Below are positions 52,729 to 61,191 of a stretch of DNA of 64,000 nucleotides, in pieces. How positions within the stretch are numbered: the stretch's first letter is position 1; each line of letters begins with the position of its first letter. Made by a program: the position numbers and the translations under genes. This stretch comes from Marinifilaceae bacterium (GTDB lineage: Bacteria > Bacteroidota > Bacteroidia > Bacteroidales > Marinifilaceae). The DNA lies in the NCBI GenBank assembly GCA_016936255.1, contig JAFGYE010000027.1:62001-126000 (forward strand), written 5' to 3'. The notes beneath the pieces are model-generated. The model was not told the origin of the DNA. It saw only the letters and a list, made by a program, of their open reading frames with translations, and made no database searches.

Positions 52729-54858
52729 ATGGAAACACAACATTTTTCGTACGATAACAAAATCGTGAAATTTTTCGCCTACGCAACCATTCTTTGGGGA
52801 GTAGTTGGAATGTTGGTGGGGCTTTTGGCAGCACTGCAATTGGCATTCCCGATTTTTAATTTCAATCTGGCTTATACCTCATTTGGTAGAATTCGTCCGA
52901 TTCACACCAATGCAGTAATTTTTGCATTTGTTGGGAATGGAATATTTACCGCAGTTTATTATTCACTTCAGCGCTTATTGAAAGCCAGAATGTTTAATGA
53001 CAGACTTAGTTGGATCCATTTCTGGGGCTGGCAGGCCATAATTGTTTCGGCGGCTGTCACTTTTGTTTTAGGAATTACTACCAGTAAAGAGTATGCAGAA
53101 CTGGAATGGCCAATCGATATTGCCATTACCATAATTTGGGTTGTGTTTGGCTGGAACATGTTTGGTACCATTCTAAGAAGAAGAGCCGATCACCTTTATG
53201 TTGCCATATGGTTCTATATTGCAACTTTTGTAACGGTTGCCGTTCTTCACATTGGCAATTCAATTTCCCTGCCTTACAGCTGGATTCAATCATATCCTGT
53301 TTATGCAGGTGTGCAGGATGCTTTGGTGCAATGGTGGTATGGTCACAATGCCGTAGCATTTTTCCTGACTACGCCATACTTAGGTTTGATGTACTATTTC
53401 CTGCCAAAAGCAGCCAATCGTCCGGTGTATTCTTACCGACTTTCGATAATTCACTTCTGGGCATTGGTTTTCCTTTATATCTGGGCCGGACCTCATCACC
53501 TGCTATATACCTCTTTACCGGATTGGGCACAATCTTTAGGTGTTGTTTTCTCAATCATGTTACTTGCTCCATCGTGGGGAGGAATGTTCAACGGATTACT
53601 GACACTTCGCGGTGCCTGGGATAAAGTTCGTGACAGTGCAACCTTAAAGTTTATGGTGGTAGCTGTAACCTGTTACGGAATGTCGACCTTCGAAGGACCA
53701 ATGATGTCGCTAAAATGGGTAAACTCATTAACACACTATACCGACTGGACAATTGCTCACGTTCACATTGGAGCAATGGGCTGGAACGGCTTTCTTACTT
53801 TTGGAATGTTGTACTACTTGTTCCCAAAAATGTGGAATACGAAACTGTACTCTGAAAAATTAGCCAATGCACACTTCTGGGTTGGAACATTAGGCATGAT
53901 TTTTTATGCACTTCCCTTGTATTGGGGTGCTGTTGTTCAAACCTTAATGTGGAAAGAATTTACTCCAGACGGATTATTAGCTTATCCTAATTTCCTGGAA
54001 ACCGTTACTCAGATTTTACCAATGTATCATGCCAGGGTTTTTGGAGGACTTCTTTATTTCTCCGGACTGTTCTTAATGGTTTATAATCTATTGAAAACTG
54101 CGGCATCAGGTAAATGCATAGACAATGAAGAAGCTTCGGCTCCTGCAATTGTTACCGATACAAAACGTAGTAAAAGTGAAGGTTTACATCGTTGGTTGGA
54201 AAGAAAGCCTGTTCAGTTTATGATTTTGGCTACTGTTGCAATCTTAATTGGTGGGGCATTCGAAATTATCCCTACCTACCTGATCAAATCAAATATCCCG
54301 ACTATCGAAAGTGTAAAACCTTATACTCCACTTGAGTTACAGGGCAGAGACATTTATATCCGCGAAGGCTGTAATACTTGTCACTCCCAAATGGTCCGTC
54401 CTTTCCGTTCAGAAACTGAACGATATGGTGAGTATTCAAAAGCCGGCGAATCAGTTTACGATCATCCACACCTGTGGGGATCGAAACGAACAGGACCGGA
54501 TTTGGCCCGCGAAGGTGTTCCGGGTGGAAAAATGTACAAGACAAATGTTTGGCATTTTAACCATATGTTGGATCCACAAAAAATGAATGCTCAATCCATT
54601 ATGCCGAAATATCCCTGGTTGATAAAAGACGTACTGGATACTTCATCTACTCCGGCAAAAATTAGAGCGATGACCACTTTAGGTGTTCCATATGCTGAAG
54701 GCTACGATCTAATTGCCAATGACGATTTAAAGAAACAAGCAGAAGAAATTGCTGCCAATCTTAAAAATTCAGGTATTGAAGTTGCAAGTGATAAAGAAAT
54801 ATTAGCTGTAATTGCTTACCTGCAACGTTTGGGTAGAGATATTTCGGTTCAAAAATAG
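52729..54858 (+). CDS. ccoNO: Fused cbb3 oxidase subunits CcoN-CcoO
   Basis: A 709-residue fusion. Residues 1-470 are CcoN, the twelve-helix catalytic subunit with haems b and b3 and CuB (FEGPMMSLKWVNSLTHYTDWTIAHVHIGAMGWNG). A linker with a further helix (about 490-515) leads to CcoO, a membrane-attached monohaem cytochrome c with haem motif CNTCH (Cys548) and the family segment SQMVRPFRSETERYG. Such fusions are typical of Bacteroidota. Reduces oxygen at low concentration. Confidence 0.95.
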   Translation: METQHFSYDNKIVKFFAYATILWGVVGMLVGLLAALQLAFPIFNFNLAYTSFGRIRPIHTNAVIFAFVGNGIFTAVYYSLQRLLKARMFNDRLSWIHFWGWQAIIVSAAVTFVLGITTSKEYAELEWPIDIAITIIWVVFGWNMFGTILRRRADHLYVAIWFYIATFVTVAVLHIGNSISLPYSWIQSYPVYAGVQDALVQWWYGHNAVAFFLTTPYLGLMYYFLPKAANRPVYSYRLSIIHFWALVFLYIWAGPHHLLYTSLPDWAQSLGVVFSIMLLAPSWGGMFNGLLTLRGAWDKVRDSATLKFMVVAVTCYGMSTFEGPMMSLKWVNSLTHYTDWTIAHVHIGAMGWNGFLTFGMLYYLFPKMWNTKLYSEKLANAHFWVGTLGMIFYALPLYWGAVVQTLMWKEFTPDGLLAYPNFLETVTQILPMYHARVFGGLLYFSGLFLMVYNLLKTAASGKCIDNEEASAPAIVTDTKRSKSEGLHRWLERKPVQFMILATVAILIGGAFEIIPTYLIKSNIPTIESVKPYTPLELQGRDIYIREGCNTCHSQMVRPFRSETERYGEYSKAGESVYDHPHLWGSKRTGPDLAREGVPGGKMYKTNVWHFNHMLDPQKMNAQSIMPKYPWLIKDVLDTSSTPAKIRAMTTLGVPYAEGYDLIANDDLKKQAEEIAANLKNSGIEVASDKEILAVIAYLQRLGRDISVQK

Positions 54859-54947
54859 ACATCAGATTAGGAGTGAGAAATGAGGAAAATACTTTTATAA
54901 TGATTTTTACCTCACTTCTCAGATCTCTCATCTAAACACAAAAAAAA
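54859..54947. repeat. Intergenic hairpin between ccoNO and ccoQ
   Basis: TGAGAAATGAGG (54874-54885) pairs with CCTCACTTCTCA (54910-54921) with one mismatch in 12. It lies inside the operon and has no T run after it, so it is not a normal terminator. Confidence 0.5.
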
Positions 54948-55148
54948 ATGAAAATAGTTAGTCATTATTTACAAGGCATTGCTGATGTTGGTTTTTTCCC
55001 AAGCATCTCATTACTGATTTTCTTCCTGTTCTTTGCAGGAATGCTTTGGTGGACTTTCAAAAAAAGCAACAAAGAATTCTTTACAGAAATGGAAAGTTAT
55101 GCCCTGGACGAGGATAGTGTAAATTCACCATCAGAAGCAAAAGAATAA
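54948..55148 (+). CDS. ccoQ: CcoQ-like cbb3 oxidase subunit
   Basis: A 66-residue single-helix protein. The helix (about 18-38, ISLLIFFLFFAGMLWWTF) and the following KKSNKEFFTEMESYALDED match small CcoQ/FixQ subunits, which stabilise the oxidase. It lies between ccoNO and ccoP. Confidence 0.85.
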   Translation: MKIVSHYLQGIADVGFFPSISLLIFFLFFAGMLWWTFKKSNKEFFTEMESYALDEDSVNSPSEAKE

Positions 55149-55171
55149 ACAGGCTCAAAAATCAAGATAAA

Positions 55172-55738
55172 ATGGAGAAAAAAGATAAATTCTTAGAAGA
55201 AAACGAGCATCTGATCAGCGATCATGATTATGATGGGATTAGAGAATTAAACAACCCAATGCCAACTTGGTGGCGTTATTTATTCTATATCACAATTGTT
55301 TTTGCCGCAGTATACATGTTTCGTTATCATGTTTTTGGTGATGATTTACAAATTGATGAATACAATAAAGAAATGGCTCTTGCCGAAGCCAATAAACCCA
55401 AAACAGCTTTTGATGAGAATAATCTTGTTTTGATGACAGCGTCGGCAGATTTAGACAATGGCAAAGCCATCTACGATAAAAACTGCATTGCTTGTCACGG
55501 ATCATTGGGAGAAGGTAATGCAATTGGGCCAAACCTTACCGATAAGTATTGGTTAAATGGCGGCAGTCTTAAAGATGTATACCAGATTATTAAAGTAGGA
55601 AAACCGATGAAGGGAATGCTTGCATGGCAAAATCAATTGTCGCCGGAACAAATGCTGCAAGTTGCAAGTTATACTTTGAGTCTGCAGGGAACAAATCCTC
55701 CTAATGCAAAAGACGCTCAGGGTGATTTGGTTGAATAA
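55172..55738 (+). CDS. ccoP: Monohaem CcoP-type subunit of cbb3 oxidase
   Basis: A 188-residue subunit III. The N-terminal CcoP domain (HDYDGIRELNNPMPTWWRYLF) carries one transmembrane helix, and one cytochrome c domain follows with haem motif CIACH. Classical CcoP has two haems in about 300 residues; this one is short with one. It accepts electrons from soluble or membrane-bound cytochrome c. Confidence 0.9.
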   Translation: MEKKDKFLEENEHLISDHDYDGIRELNNPMPTWWRYLFYITIVFAAVYMFRYHVFGDDLQIDEYNKEMALAEANKPKTAFDENNLVLMTASADLDNGKAIYDKNCIACHGSLGEGNAIGPNLTDKYWLNGGSLKDVYQIIKVGKPMKGMLAWQNQLSPEQMLQVASYTLSLQGTNPPNAKDAQGDLVE

Positions 55739-55851
55739 AAATATTTACGCACATAGGGAATGTGCAAATTCAGATCTTTTTTAACTGTGGAATAATAAAT
55801 TAACAAACACCAGCGAGTTCACTCACAAGGTTTAATCTAAAAAAACACTTC

Positions 55852-55890
55852 CTGTTCTTTGTGAAATACCTTTGAGCTTTTTTGTGTTTA
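55852..55890 (+). repeat. Decayed right end of the GxxExxY-type repeat, upstream of ccoG
   Basis: TTCTTTGTGAAATACCTTTG and following bases align, with one gap and several mismatches, to the right end of the GxxExxY element at 58403-58438. It reaches to within 11 bases of the ccoG start. Confidence 0.5.
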
Positions 55891-55901
55891 AATTGAAAAA
55901 A

Positions 55902-57299
55902 ATGGCTCCTAAAAATCCATATACTGGTTATCGTGACCAGCTTGCGACTCTAAATGAAACGGGAAAACGTAAATGGGTATACGCACAAAAACCGAAAGGA
56001 AAATTATATAACTATCGGAATATTGTTAGCTATACACTGCTGTTTCTGCTCTTTGCAGTTCCATTTGTGAAGCTAAATGGAGAGCCATTTTTGATGTTGA
56101 ATATTTTAGAGCGAAAATTCATTTTATTTGGCGTTCATTTTTGGCCTCAGGATTTTCATCTCTTCCTATATTCAATGATTACACTTTTCGTATTTGTGGT
56201 CCTATTTACCGTTAGTTATGGTCGGATATGGTGTGGTTGGGCTTGTCCGCAAACTGTTTTTTTAGAATTTATTTTTAGAAAAATTGAATACTTGATTGAA
56301 GGAAATCCAAGCCAACAGCGCAAATTGGATTCCCAGCCGATGAATTTCACCAAATTCTGGAAAAAAGGTTTAAAAATCATTCTTTTTTATGCAATCTGCT
56401 TTTTAATTACAAACACTTTTTTATCCTACATTATTGGAATTGATCAGTTGTTGGAAATAATGAGAGCTCCAATATCTGAACATAGCACTGGATTTATTGT
56501 GGCTGTTTTATTTTCGGGCATTATGTTCTTTGTTTTCGCAAAATTGCGCGAACAGGTATGCTCGATGATTTGCCCTTATGGAAGATTGCAGGGCGTACTC
56601 TTAGACTCCAATTCGATTGTTGTTGCCTACGATTACAAGCGGGGCGAAGAAAGAGCTCCGCTGGAGGCTGGCGAAGATCGTGATGCAGATGGAAAAGGTG
56701 ATTGTATTGACTGTTATCAATGTGTTGATGTTTGTCCTACCGGAATAGATGTTCGTGATGGTACTCAATTGGAATGTATTAATTGTACTGCCTGTATAGA
56801 TGAATGTAATTCTGTAATGGAGTGGATAGGAAAATCAAAGGGTTTAATTCGATTCGATTCTGAAAAAAATATCGCCGAAGGCAAAAAACAAAAATGGCCG
56901 GCCCGTAAAATTGCTTACACCGTAGTTCTATGTATTTTACTGGGAATTGTAGCCGCATTATTTGCTTCGAGAAGCGATTTGGAAGCCATTATCCTGCGAA
57001 CTCCTGGCCTAATGTATCAACCACAGGAAGGTGGAATTAGTAATATGTACAACTTTAAAGTTGTTAACAAAACGGCCTTCGAACTTCCTATTCATTTTAA
57101 AATAATGAATCACGAAGGAGTTATTAAAGTAATTGGAGAAGAATTAAAAGCCAAAGCAAGTTCGATAAAGGAAGGTGTATTTTTCGCAATTTTACCACAA
57201 AAAGAAATTACAAGCGATAACATTCCAATTACCATTGGTGTATATGCCAATGAACGATTAATAGAAGAAGTTAAACTAACTTTTGTAGGACCAAACTAA
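55902..57299 (+). CDS. ccoG: Cytochrome c oxidase accessory protein CcoG
   Basis: Membrane-bound ferredoxin-like copper reductase for cbb3 assembly. 465 residues from ATG 55902; the TTG at 55872 would translate repeat sequence. Helices near the N-terminus, the GRIWCGWACPQTVF motif, and two 4Fe-4S motifs (CIDCYQCVDVCP, CINCTACIDECN) with the C-terminal immunoglobulin-like domain. All cluster cysteines are present. It leads the second part of the cco genes with ccoH. Confidence 0.93.
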   Translation: MAPKNPYTGYRDQLATLNETGKRKWVYAQKPKGKLYNYRNIVSYTLLFLLFAVPFVKLNGEPFLMLNILERKFILFGVHFWPQDFHLFLYSMITLFVFVVLFTVSYGRIWCGWACPQTVFLEFIFRKIEYLIEGNPSQQRKLDSQPMNFTKFWKKGLKIILFYAICFLITNTFLSYIIGIDQLLEIMRAPISEHSTGFIVAVLFSGIMFFVFAKLREQVCSMICPYGRLQGVLLDSNSIVVAYDYKRGEERAPLEAGEDRDADGKGDCIDCYQCVDVCPTGIDVRDGTQLECINCTACIDECNSVMEWIGKSKGLIRFDSEKNIAEGKKQKWPARKIAYTVVLCILLGIVAALFASRSDLEAIILRTPGLMYQPQEGGISNMYNFKVVNKTAFELPIHFKIMNHEGVIKVIGEELKAKASSIKEGVFFAILPQKEITSDNIPITIGVYANERLIEEVKLTFVGPN

Positions 57300-57361
57300 C
57301 AGCAAGCATTTACAACGAACTGATTACCAATTAAAGCATACAAATAACTGATAATTGAAGG

Positions 57362-57808
57362 ATGAAAAAGATGAGTTGGGGAACGAAATTAGCAATAGGA
57401 GCTTCGATATATATTGTCGGAATTCTTGCTTTTGTTGCATTTAGCACAACACAAAAAATCAATTTGGTATCGAAAGACTACTATCCTAAAGAAGTGGAAT
57501 ATCAGCAACAAATAGATAAATTAAAAAACGCCAAAGAATTAAACGAAACAATCCTTATATCGCAGAAAAACGGGAAATTACAGTTTCAATTTCCATCCAA
57601 TATGCACGATCAGGTTAAAGGCGAAATCATATTTTATCGCCCTTCAGATTATGAATCTGATATTAAAACTGCCATTGAGCTTAACGAAAACGGATTGCAG
57701 GAACTGAATACTGATCAACTTTTAAAAGGAATGTACACCATCAAAATAAATTGGGAACACGATGGCATTGGATATTATAAAGAAGAGGCTGTTTACTTGA
57801 ATAAATAA
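57362..57808 (+). CDS. ccoH: FixH/CcoH family protein
   Basis: A 148-residue protein with one N-terminal helix (about 7-27) and a periplasmic domain containing LVSKDYYPKEVEYQQQIDK, characteristic of the FixH family. FixH/CcoH interacts with the oxidase during assembly. Lies 62 bases after ccoG. Confidence 0.88.
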   Translation: MKKMSWGTKLAIGASIYIVGILAFVAFSTTQKINLVSKDYYPKEVEYQQQIDKLKNAKELNETILISQKNGKLQFQFPSNMHDQVKGEIIFYRPSDYESDIKTAIELNENGLQELNTDQLLKGMYTIKINWEHDGIGYYKEEAVYLNK

Positions 57809-57811
57809 GTG

Positions 57812-57910
57812 TTTAACCACGAAGGTAAGAAGTGCAGTACGCAGTAACTCCATGAAAAAAAAGAAGATCTTAAAGTAAATGAAAATACTTAGTGCACTTT
57901 GTGGTAAAAA
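57812..57910. repeat. Gene-less copy of the GxxExxY element
   Basis: Starts TTTAACCACGAAG like the full element at 57951, shares the segment GAAGATCT-AAAGTAAATGAAA, then passes straight from the start-codon region to a right end CACTTTGTGGTAAAA. It looks like an internal deletion product of the neighbouring element. Confidence 0.65.
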
Positions 57911-57950
57911 AAATAGTGACAAGTATTTACAAGAGGTAAGTATTAATTAA

Positions 57951-58438
57951 TTTAACCACAAAGAGCACAAAGGGCAACACGAAGTAACACCAAGAAAAAA
58001 AATGAAGATCTCAAAGTAAATGAAAGACTTAGAAATAGTTTACAAGAAAGTATTAGATTGTGCATTTAAAGTACATACCGAACTTGGCCCAGGATTATTA
58101 GAGAGTACTTATGAGGAATGCCTTTACTATGAACTTTCTCAAGAAGGACTCAAAGTTGAGAAACAAAAAGAACTACCTCTAATTTATAAAGAAATTAGAT
58201 TAGAATCTGGCTACAGACTTGATCTATTAGTTGAAGATTCAGTAATAGCTGAGATTAAAGCAATAGAAACTTTAAACGATAAGCATCTGGCACAGATTTT
58301 AACCTACATGAAACTGTCAAAGTGTAAACTGGGTTTACTGGTTAACTTCAATGTCAAATCACTTAAATATGGCATTAAAAGAGTAATATTTTAAAACTTA
58401 GTGTCCTTTGTGAAAATACTTTGTGCACTTTGTGGTTA
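57951..58438. mobile_element. GxxExxY element bounded by 20-bp inverted repeats
   Basis: The left end TAACCACAAAGAGCACAAAG (57953-57972) and the complement of the right end, TAACCACAAAGTGCACAAAG (58419-58438), agree in 19 of 20 bases. The only gene inside is the GxxExxY gene. No transposase and no target-site duplication are evident, so any movement would depend on help from elsewhere. Confidence 0.6.
58020..58394 (+). CDS. GxxExxY protein
   Basis: A 124-residue protein with the name-giving motif in GPGLLESTYEECLYYELS and later DLLVEDSVIAEIKAI and LLVNFNVKSLKYGIKR. The D..V-EIK arrangement resembles PD-(D/E)xK nucleases, which is a fold-level suspicion. The family is widespread, of unknown role, and typically isolated between unrelated genes. 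Here it interrupts the run from ccoH to safE and is enclosed by inverted repeats. Confidence 0.88.
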   Translation: MKDLEIVYKKVLDCAFKVHTELGPGLLESTYEECLYYELSQEGLKVEKQKELPLIYKEIRLESGYRLDLLVEDSVIAEIKAIETLNDKHLAQILTYMKLSKCKLGLLVNFNVKSLKYGIKRVIF

Positions 58439-58454
58439 GATAAAAAAGAAAAAC

Positions 58455-59186
58455 ATGGTATATCTATCAGCATTAATACTCGGACTTATGGGCAGTTTTC
58501 ACTGTGTGGGAATGTGTGGTCCTATTGCACTGGCAATTCCATTAAAAACAACTTCATGGCTGGCAAGAATTTCGGGCGGTGTAATTTACAACATCGGACG
58601 TGCCCTTACCTATGCAATAATGGGAGCCATATTTGGTTTGCTGGGAAGAGGTTTGGTGATGAGTGGATTTCAGCAATGGGTTTCCGTTATTATGGGTGCT
58701 ATCATGATTCTATCCGTAATCACACCTTCCATTTATAAGAATCGCTTTAACGCTGAAAAAGGGATATTCTCCTTTGTAGGAAAAGTAAAACTTTCCTTGG
58801 GAAAACTATTCACTCAACGTAGTTATGGATCGCTTTTTTTAATCGGATTATTAAACGGATTGCTACCCTGCGGTTTGGTTTACGTTGCCATTGCTGCCGC
58901 AATTGCCACAGGATCATCTGCCGGAGGCGGGCTTTTCATGTTCATTTTTGGCTTGGGAACTCTTCCTATGATGTTGGCCATTTCGCTAATTGGCAACTTA
59001 ATTACATTAGAATTGAGAAAGAAAATTACCCGGTTAATTCCTTATGCCATCGTATTTATCGGGATTCTGTTCGTGCTTCGCGGACTGAGTTTAGGAATTC
59101 CTTTCCTAAGTCCTCCAGAAAAAGCTATGCATGTACCTACCGAGCAAGTGGATGCCGCCAAACCAAAACCAGATTGTTGTCATTAA
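58455..59186 (+). CDS. Sulfite exporter TauE/SafE family protein (CcoA/copper-related)
   Basis: A 243-residue membrane protein with six or seven helices. MGSFHCVGMCGPIALAIP at the N-terminus carries the HCxxMC motif of the SafE-like/DsbD-related proteins found in cbb3 clusters. The motif is a probable copper-binding site, and the C-terminal tail ends PDCCH. It likely assists copper supply or export for the oxidase. Separated from ccoH only by the repeat elements. Confidence 0.85.
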   Translation: MVYLSALILGLMGSFHCVGMCGPIALAIPLKTTSWLARISGGVIYNIGRALTYAIMGAIFGLLGRGLVMSGFQQWVSVIMGAIMILSVITPSIYKNRFNAEKGIFSFVGKVKLSLGKLFTQRSYGSLFLIGLLNGLLPCGLVYVAIAAAIATGSSAGGGLFMFIFGLGTLPMMLAISLIGNLITLELRKKITRLIPYAIVFIGILFVLRGLSLGIPFLSPPEKAMHVPTEQVDAAKPKPDCCH

Positions 59187-59332
59187 ATCCAAAGCTCTAC
59201 CAAAAAATCTTATTGTGATCCCATAGTGTACAAAAACGAACTCTTTGTCTGACAAATTATTTTTATTGTTTCCAATCAGGATATCTTGTAAATTAAGGGG
59301 AGCCTAAGTTTAACCAATGATATTCTAACACC

Positions 59333-59596
59333 ATGAAAAAAATACTTAACAACTTGTTGACGTTTTTCAACACTACAGAAGAAGATTCCTTTTACTACGT
59401 AAGAATTGAACGAAATGACAAATGCTTCTGCAGCAGCGGTAAAAAATACAAAGCTTGTCATTACCCCGATCATCAGAAAAAAAGTAAAGTTGCCGTTAAA
59501 AAAATTAGTGAAACAAGCGGAGAAGAACAGATTAAAATTCTAAGTGTAAACCGACTCCGAAAAGAATATTATCGTATAAAATCGAATGTACATTAA
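59333..59596 (+). CDS. Small SEC-C motif protein
   Basis: An 87-residue protein with a zinc-binding SEC-C motif, CFCSSGKKYKACH, at about 31-43 and a basic C-terminal half. SEC-C modules occur at the end of SecA and in many small or fused proteins. The stand-alone role is unknown. It is not obviously linked to the respiratory genes. Confidence 0.7.
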   Translation: MKKILNNLLTFFNTTEEDSFYYVRIERNDKCFCSSGKKYKACHYPDHQKKSKVAVKKISETSGEEQIKILSVNRLRKEYYRIKSNVH

Positions 59597-59605
59597 AATA
59601 CAAAC

Positions 59606-59666
59606 AGCTTTTGGCTGATGGATGAACGGTTTTAGAAACACCACTCCAATGCCATAGCCAAAAGCT
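59606..59666. terminator. Long-loop inverted repeat between the SEC-C gene and the convergent cytochrome
   Basis: AGCTTTTGGCT (59606-59616) and AGCCAAAAGCT (59656-59666) form an 11-bp stem around about 39 bases. It may end transcription from both sides, but the loop is unusually long and the T runs are weak. Confidence 0.4.
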
Positions 59667-59669
59667 TAT

Positions 59670-60101
59670 TTACCTCTTTACAGCCTCAACCTGTTCAAGA
59701 GAAACCTCCCCATAATCATTCCCCCAGGAATTCAGAATATAATTAAAAACGGCGACCAATTCCTTATCTGTTAAACCGGATGCAGGCATCAAACTGTTGT
59801 ACTTTACCCCATTTACTTTAATGGGTTTATTACTTCCGTACTTCACCATTTTTATGGCATCTTCCGTATGCTTCTTCAAGTAATCGGAATTAGCCAAAGG
59901 AGGATAAAATTTTTCAATTCCTCCACCCGTCTTCATGTGACAGTTCATACACTTGGCTCTATACAGTTGAGCTCCCTTTTCCATATCAATTAGTGATATT
60001 TCAGAACTCACAAGCTTTTCCTTTGCGTTTTTTTTCTCAGATCCACCACAAGAAATTAGAAAAAAAAGCATTGTCAGAAATATTACGTTCAATTTATTCA
60101 T
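59670..60101 (-). CDS. Monohaem cytochrome c lipoprotein
   Basis: A 143-residue lipoprotein: signal peptide with lipobox FLISCGG, then a cytochrome c domain with haem motif CMNCH and a probable Met ligand in SLMPASGL. Close in type to the small cytochromes that accept electrons for caa3 oxidases. Divergent from sco1 and the cox genes, so it may work with them. Confidence 0.85.
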   Translation of the reverse strand: MNKLNVIFLTMLFFLISCGGSEKKNAKEKLVSSEISLIDMEKGAQLYRAKCMNCHMKTGGGIEKFYPPLANSDYLKKHTEDAIKMVKYGSNKPIKVNGVKYNSLMPASGLTDKELVAVFNYILNSWGNDYGEVSLEQVEAVKR

Positions 60102-60301
60102 ACTCCTTATTCTTTTTTAGATCCAGTAAAAATAGCAAATACACCGTAAATTATCAAAATAATCCTACAGTCTAAATAGCTAACTACCGCAAAAAAAGGC
60201 AATTAGACATAAGCCCCAATCAAATATTTTTATATATTTATATGGATCAGAGTAATGATTGCCAAATAATTGCCCCATTTCTCTCCTTTACCCTAAACAA
60301 T

Positions 60302-60306
60302 GGAGG
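60302..60306 (+). promoter_or_regulatory. Shine-Dalgarno site that fixes the sco1 start
   Basis: GGAGG lies seven bases before ATG 60314, in a genome region where such sites are rare. Confidence 0.65.
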
Positions 60307-60313
60307 ACTATTT

Positions 60314-61096
60314 ATGAAATTAAAACTTACTGTTTCTTTTCTGCTAATCTTGATTACTTCTTTATCATTTGGTCAAGACGTTAAAGACTTGTATTACGAC
60401 ATAGAGGTTGGAGTCATAGAACATCTTGACGATACCATTCCTGAGGACATACAATTAACTAACGAAGCCGGCGAATTGATCTTTTTAAAAGATCAAATTA
60501 ACAAACCTACTGCAATTGTATTTGTCTACTTCCGTTGCCCGGGTATCTGCAGCCCTTTAATGGATGGCATTGCAGATGTCATTCAAAAAAGTGACTTGGA
60601 AATCGCTAAAGATTATCAAGTGATCACCATTAGTTTTGATCCTCAGGAAACATATGATCTGGCCGTTAAAAAGAAAAACAACTACAAGTCCTTAATCAAA
60701 GGCAAAAACACTCAGGAGGGTTGGAAATTCTATACCGGCGACAGCCTGAATATTGCCAAAGCAACAAAAGCACTGGGATTTAGATATAAAAAAACCGGCA
60801 ACGAATACACTCATGCGGCCACAGTTATTGTAACAAGTCCCGATGGCAAGATCACCCGCTATTTAAATGGCACCTACTTTTTGCCATTTGAGTTTAAGCT
60901 GGCGATGATGGAAGCCTCTAAAGGACAGGCAGGACCAACAATCAACAAACTACTTCAATATTGCTATTCCTACGATCCGGTAGGACAAGCCTACGTTTTA
61001 AACATCACGAAAATAACAGGAACCATCATCTTAGTTATGGGACTGATCGTATTTCTGTTGTTAGTGTTTAAGAAACCTAAAAGGAAACGAAATTAA
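60314..61096 (+). CDS. sco1: SCO1/SenC family copper chaperone
   Basis: Delivers copper to the CuA site of cytochrome oxidase subunit II. 260 residues from ATG 60314, where the signal peptide begins (MKLKLTVSFLLILITSLSFG); an upstream ATG at 60242 would bury it. Copper ligands are present: CPGIC and the later His in THAATVIV. A C-terminal transmembrane helix (about 230-252) anchors it. It leads the cox operon. Confidence 0.92.
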   Translation: MKLKLTVSFLLILITSLSFGQDVKDLYYDIEVGVIEHLDDTIPEDIQLTNEAGELIFLKDQINKPTAIVFVYFRCPGICSPLMDGIADVIQKSDLEIAKDYQVITISFDPQETYDLAVKKKNNYKSLIKGKNTQEGWKFYTGDSLNIAKATKALGFRYKKTGNEYTHAATVIVTSPDGKITRYLNGTYFLPFEFKLAMMEASKGQAGPTINKLLQYCYSYDPVGQAYVLNITKITGTIILVMGLIVFLLLVFKKPKRKRN

Positions 61097-61168
61097 TTAA
61101 ACCACTAATTCCTCAGATTAACACAAATACGATCTATCAAAATTTGTGAAATCTGTGGTTCTGATTAA
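61096..61168. repeat. Intergenic AACCAC-ended inverted repeat between sco1 and cox1
   Basis: AACCAC at 61099 and GTGGTT at 61154 bound a hairpin whose inner parts (AGATTAACACAAAT and ATTTGTGAAATCT) also pair, with a ten-base bulge in the left arm. Its ends resemble those of the GxxExxY elements, but it has no gene. Confidence 0.5.
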
Positions 61169-61191
61169 GATAAAAAATTAACACTATACCT

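Noticed and set aside
53106-53624. 172-residue and other long frames inside ccoNO, cox1 and murA
   Set aside because: They lie wholly inside unmistakable conserved genes in shifted frames and have unusual Cys/His/Trp-rich compositions.
58020-58394. GxxExxY gene as part of a toxin-antitoxin pair
   Set aside because: No second small gene accompanies it within its inverted repeats, and the flanks are respiratory genes.
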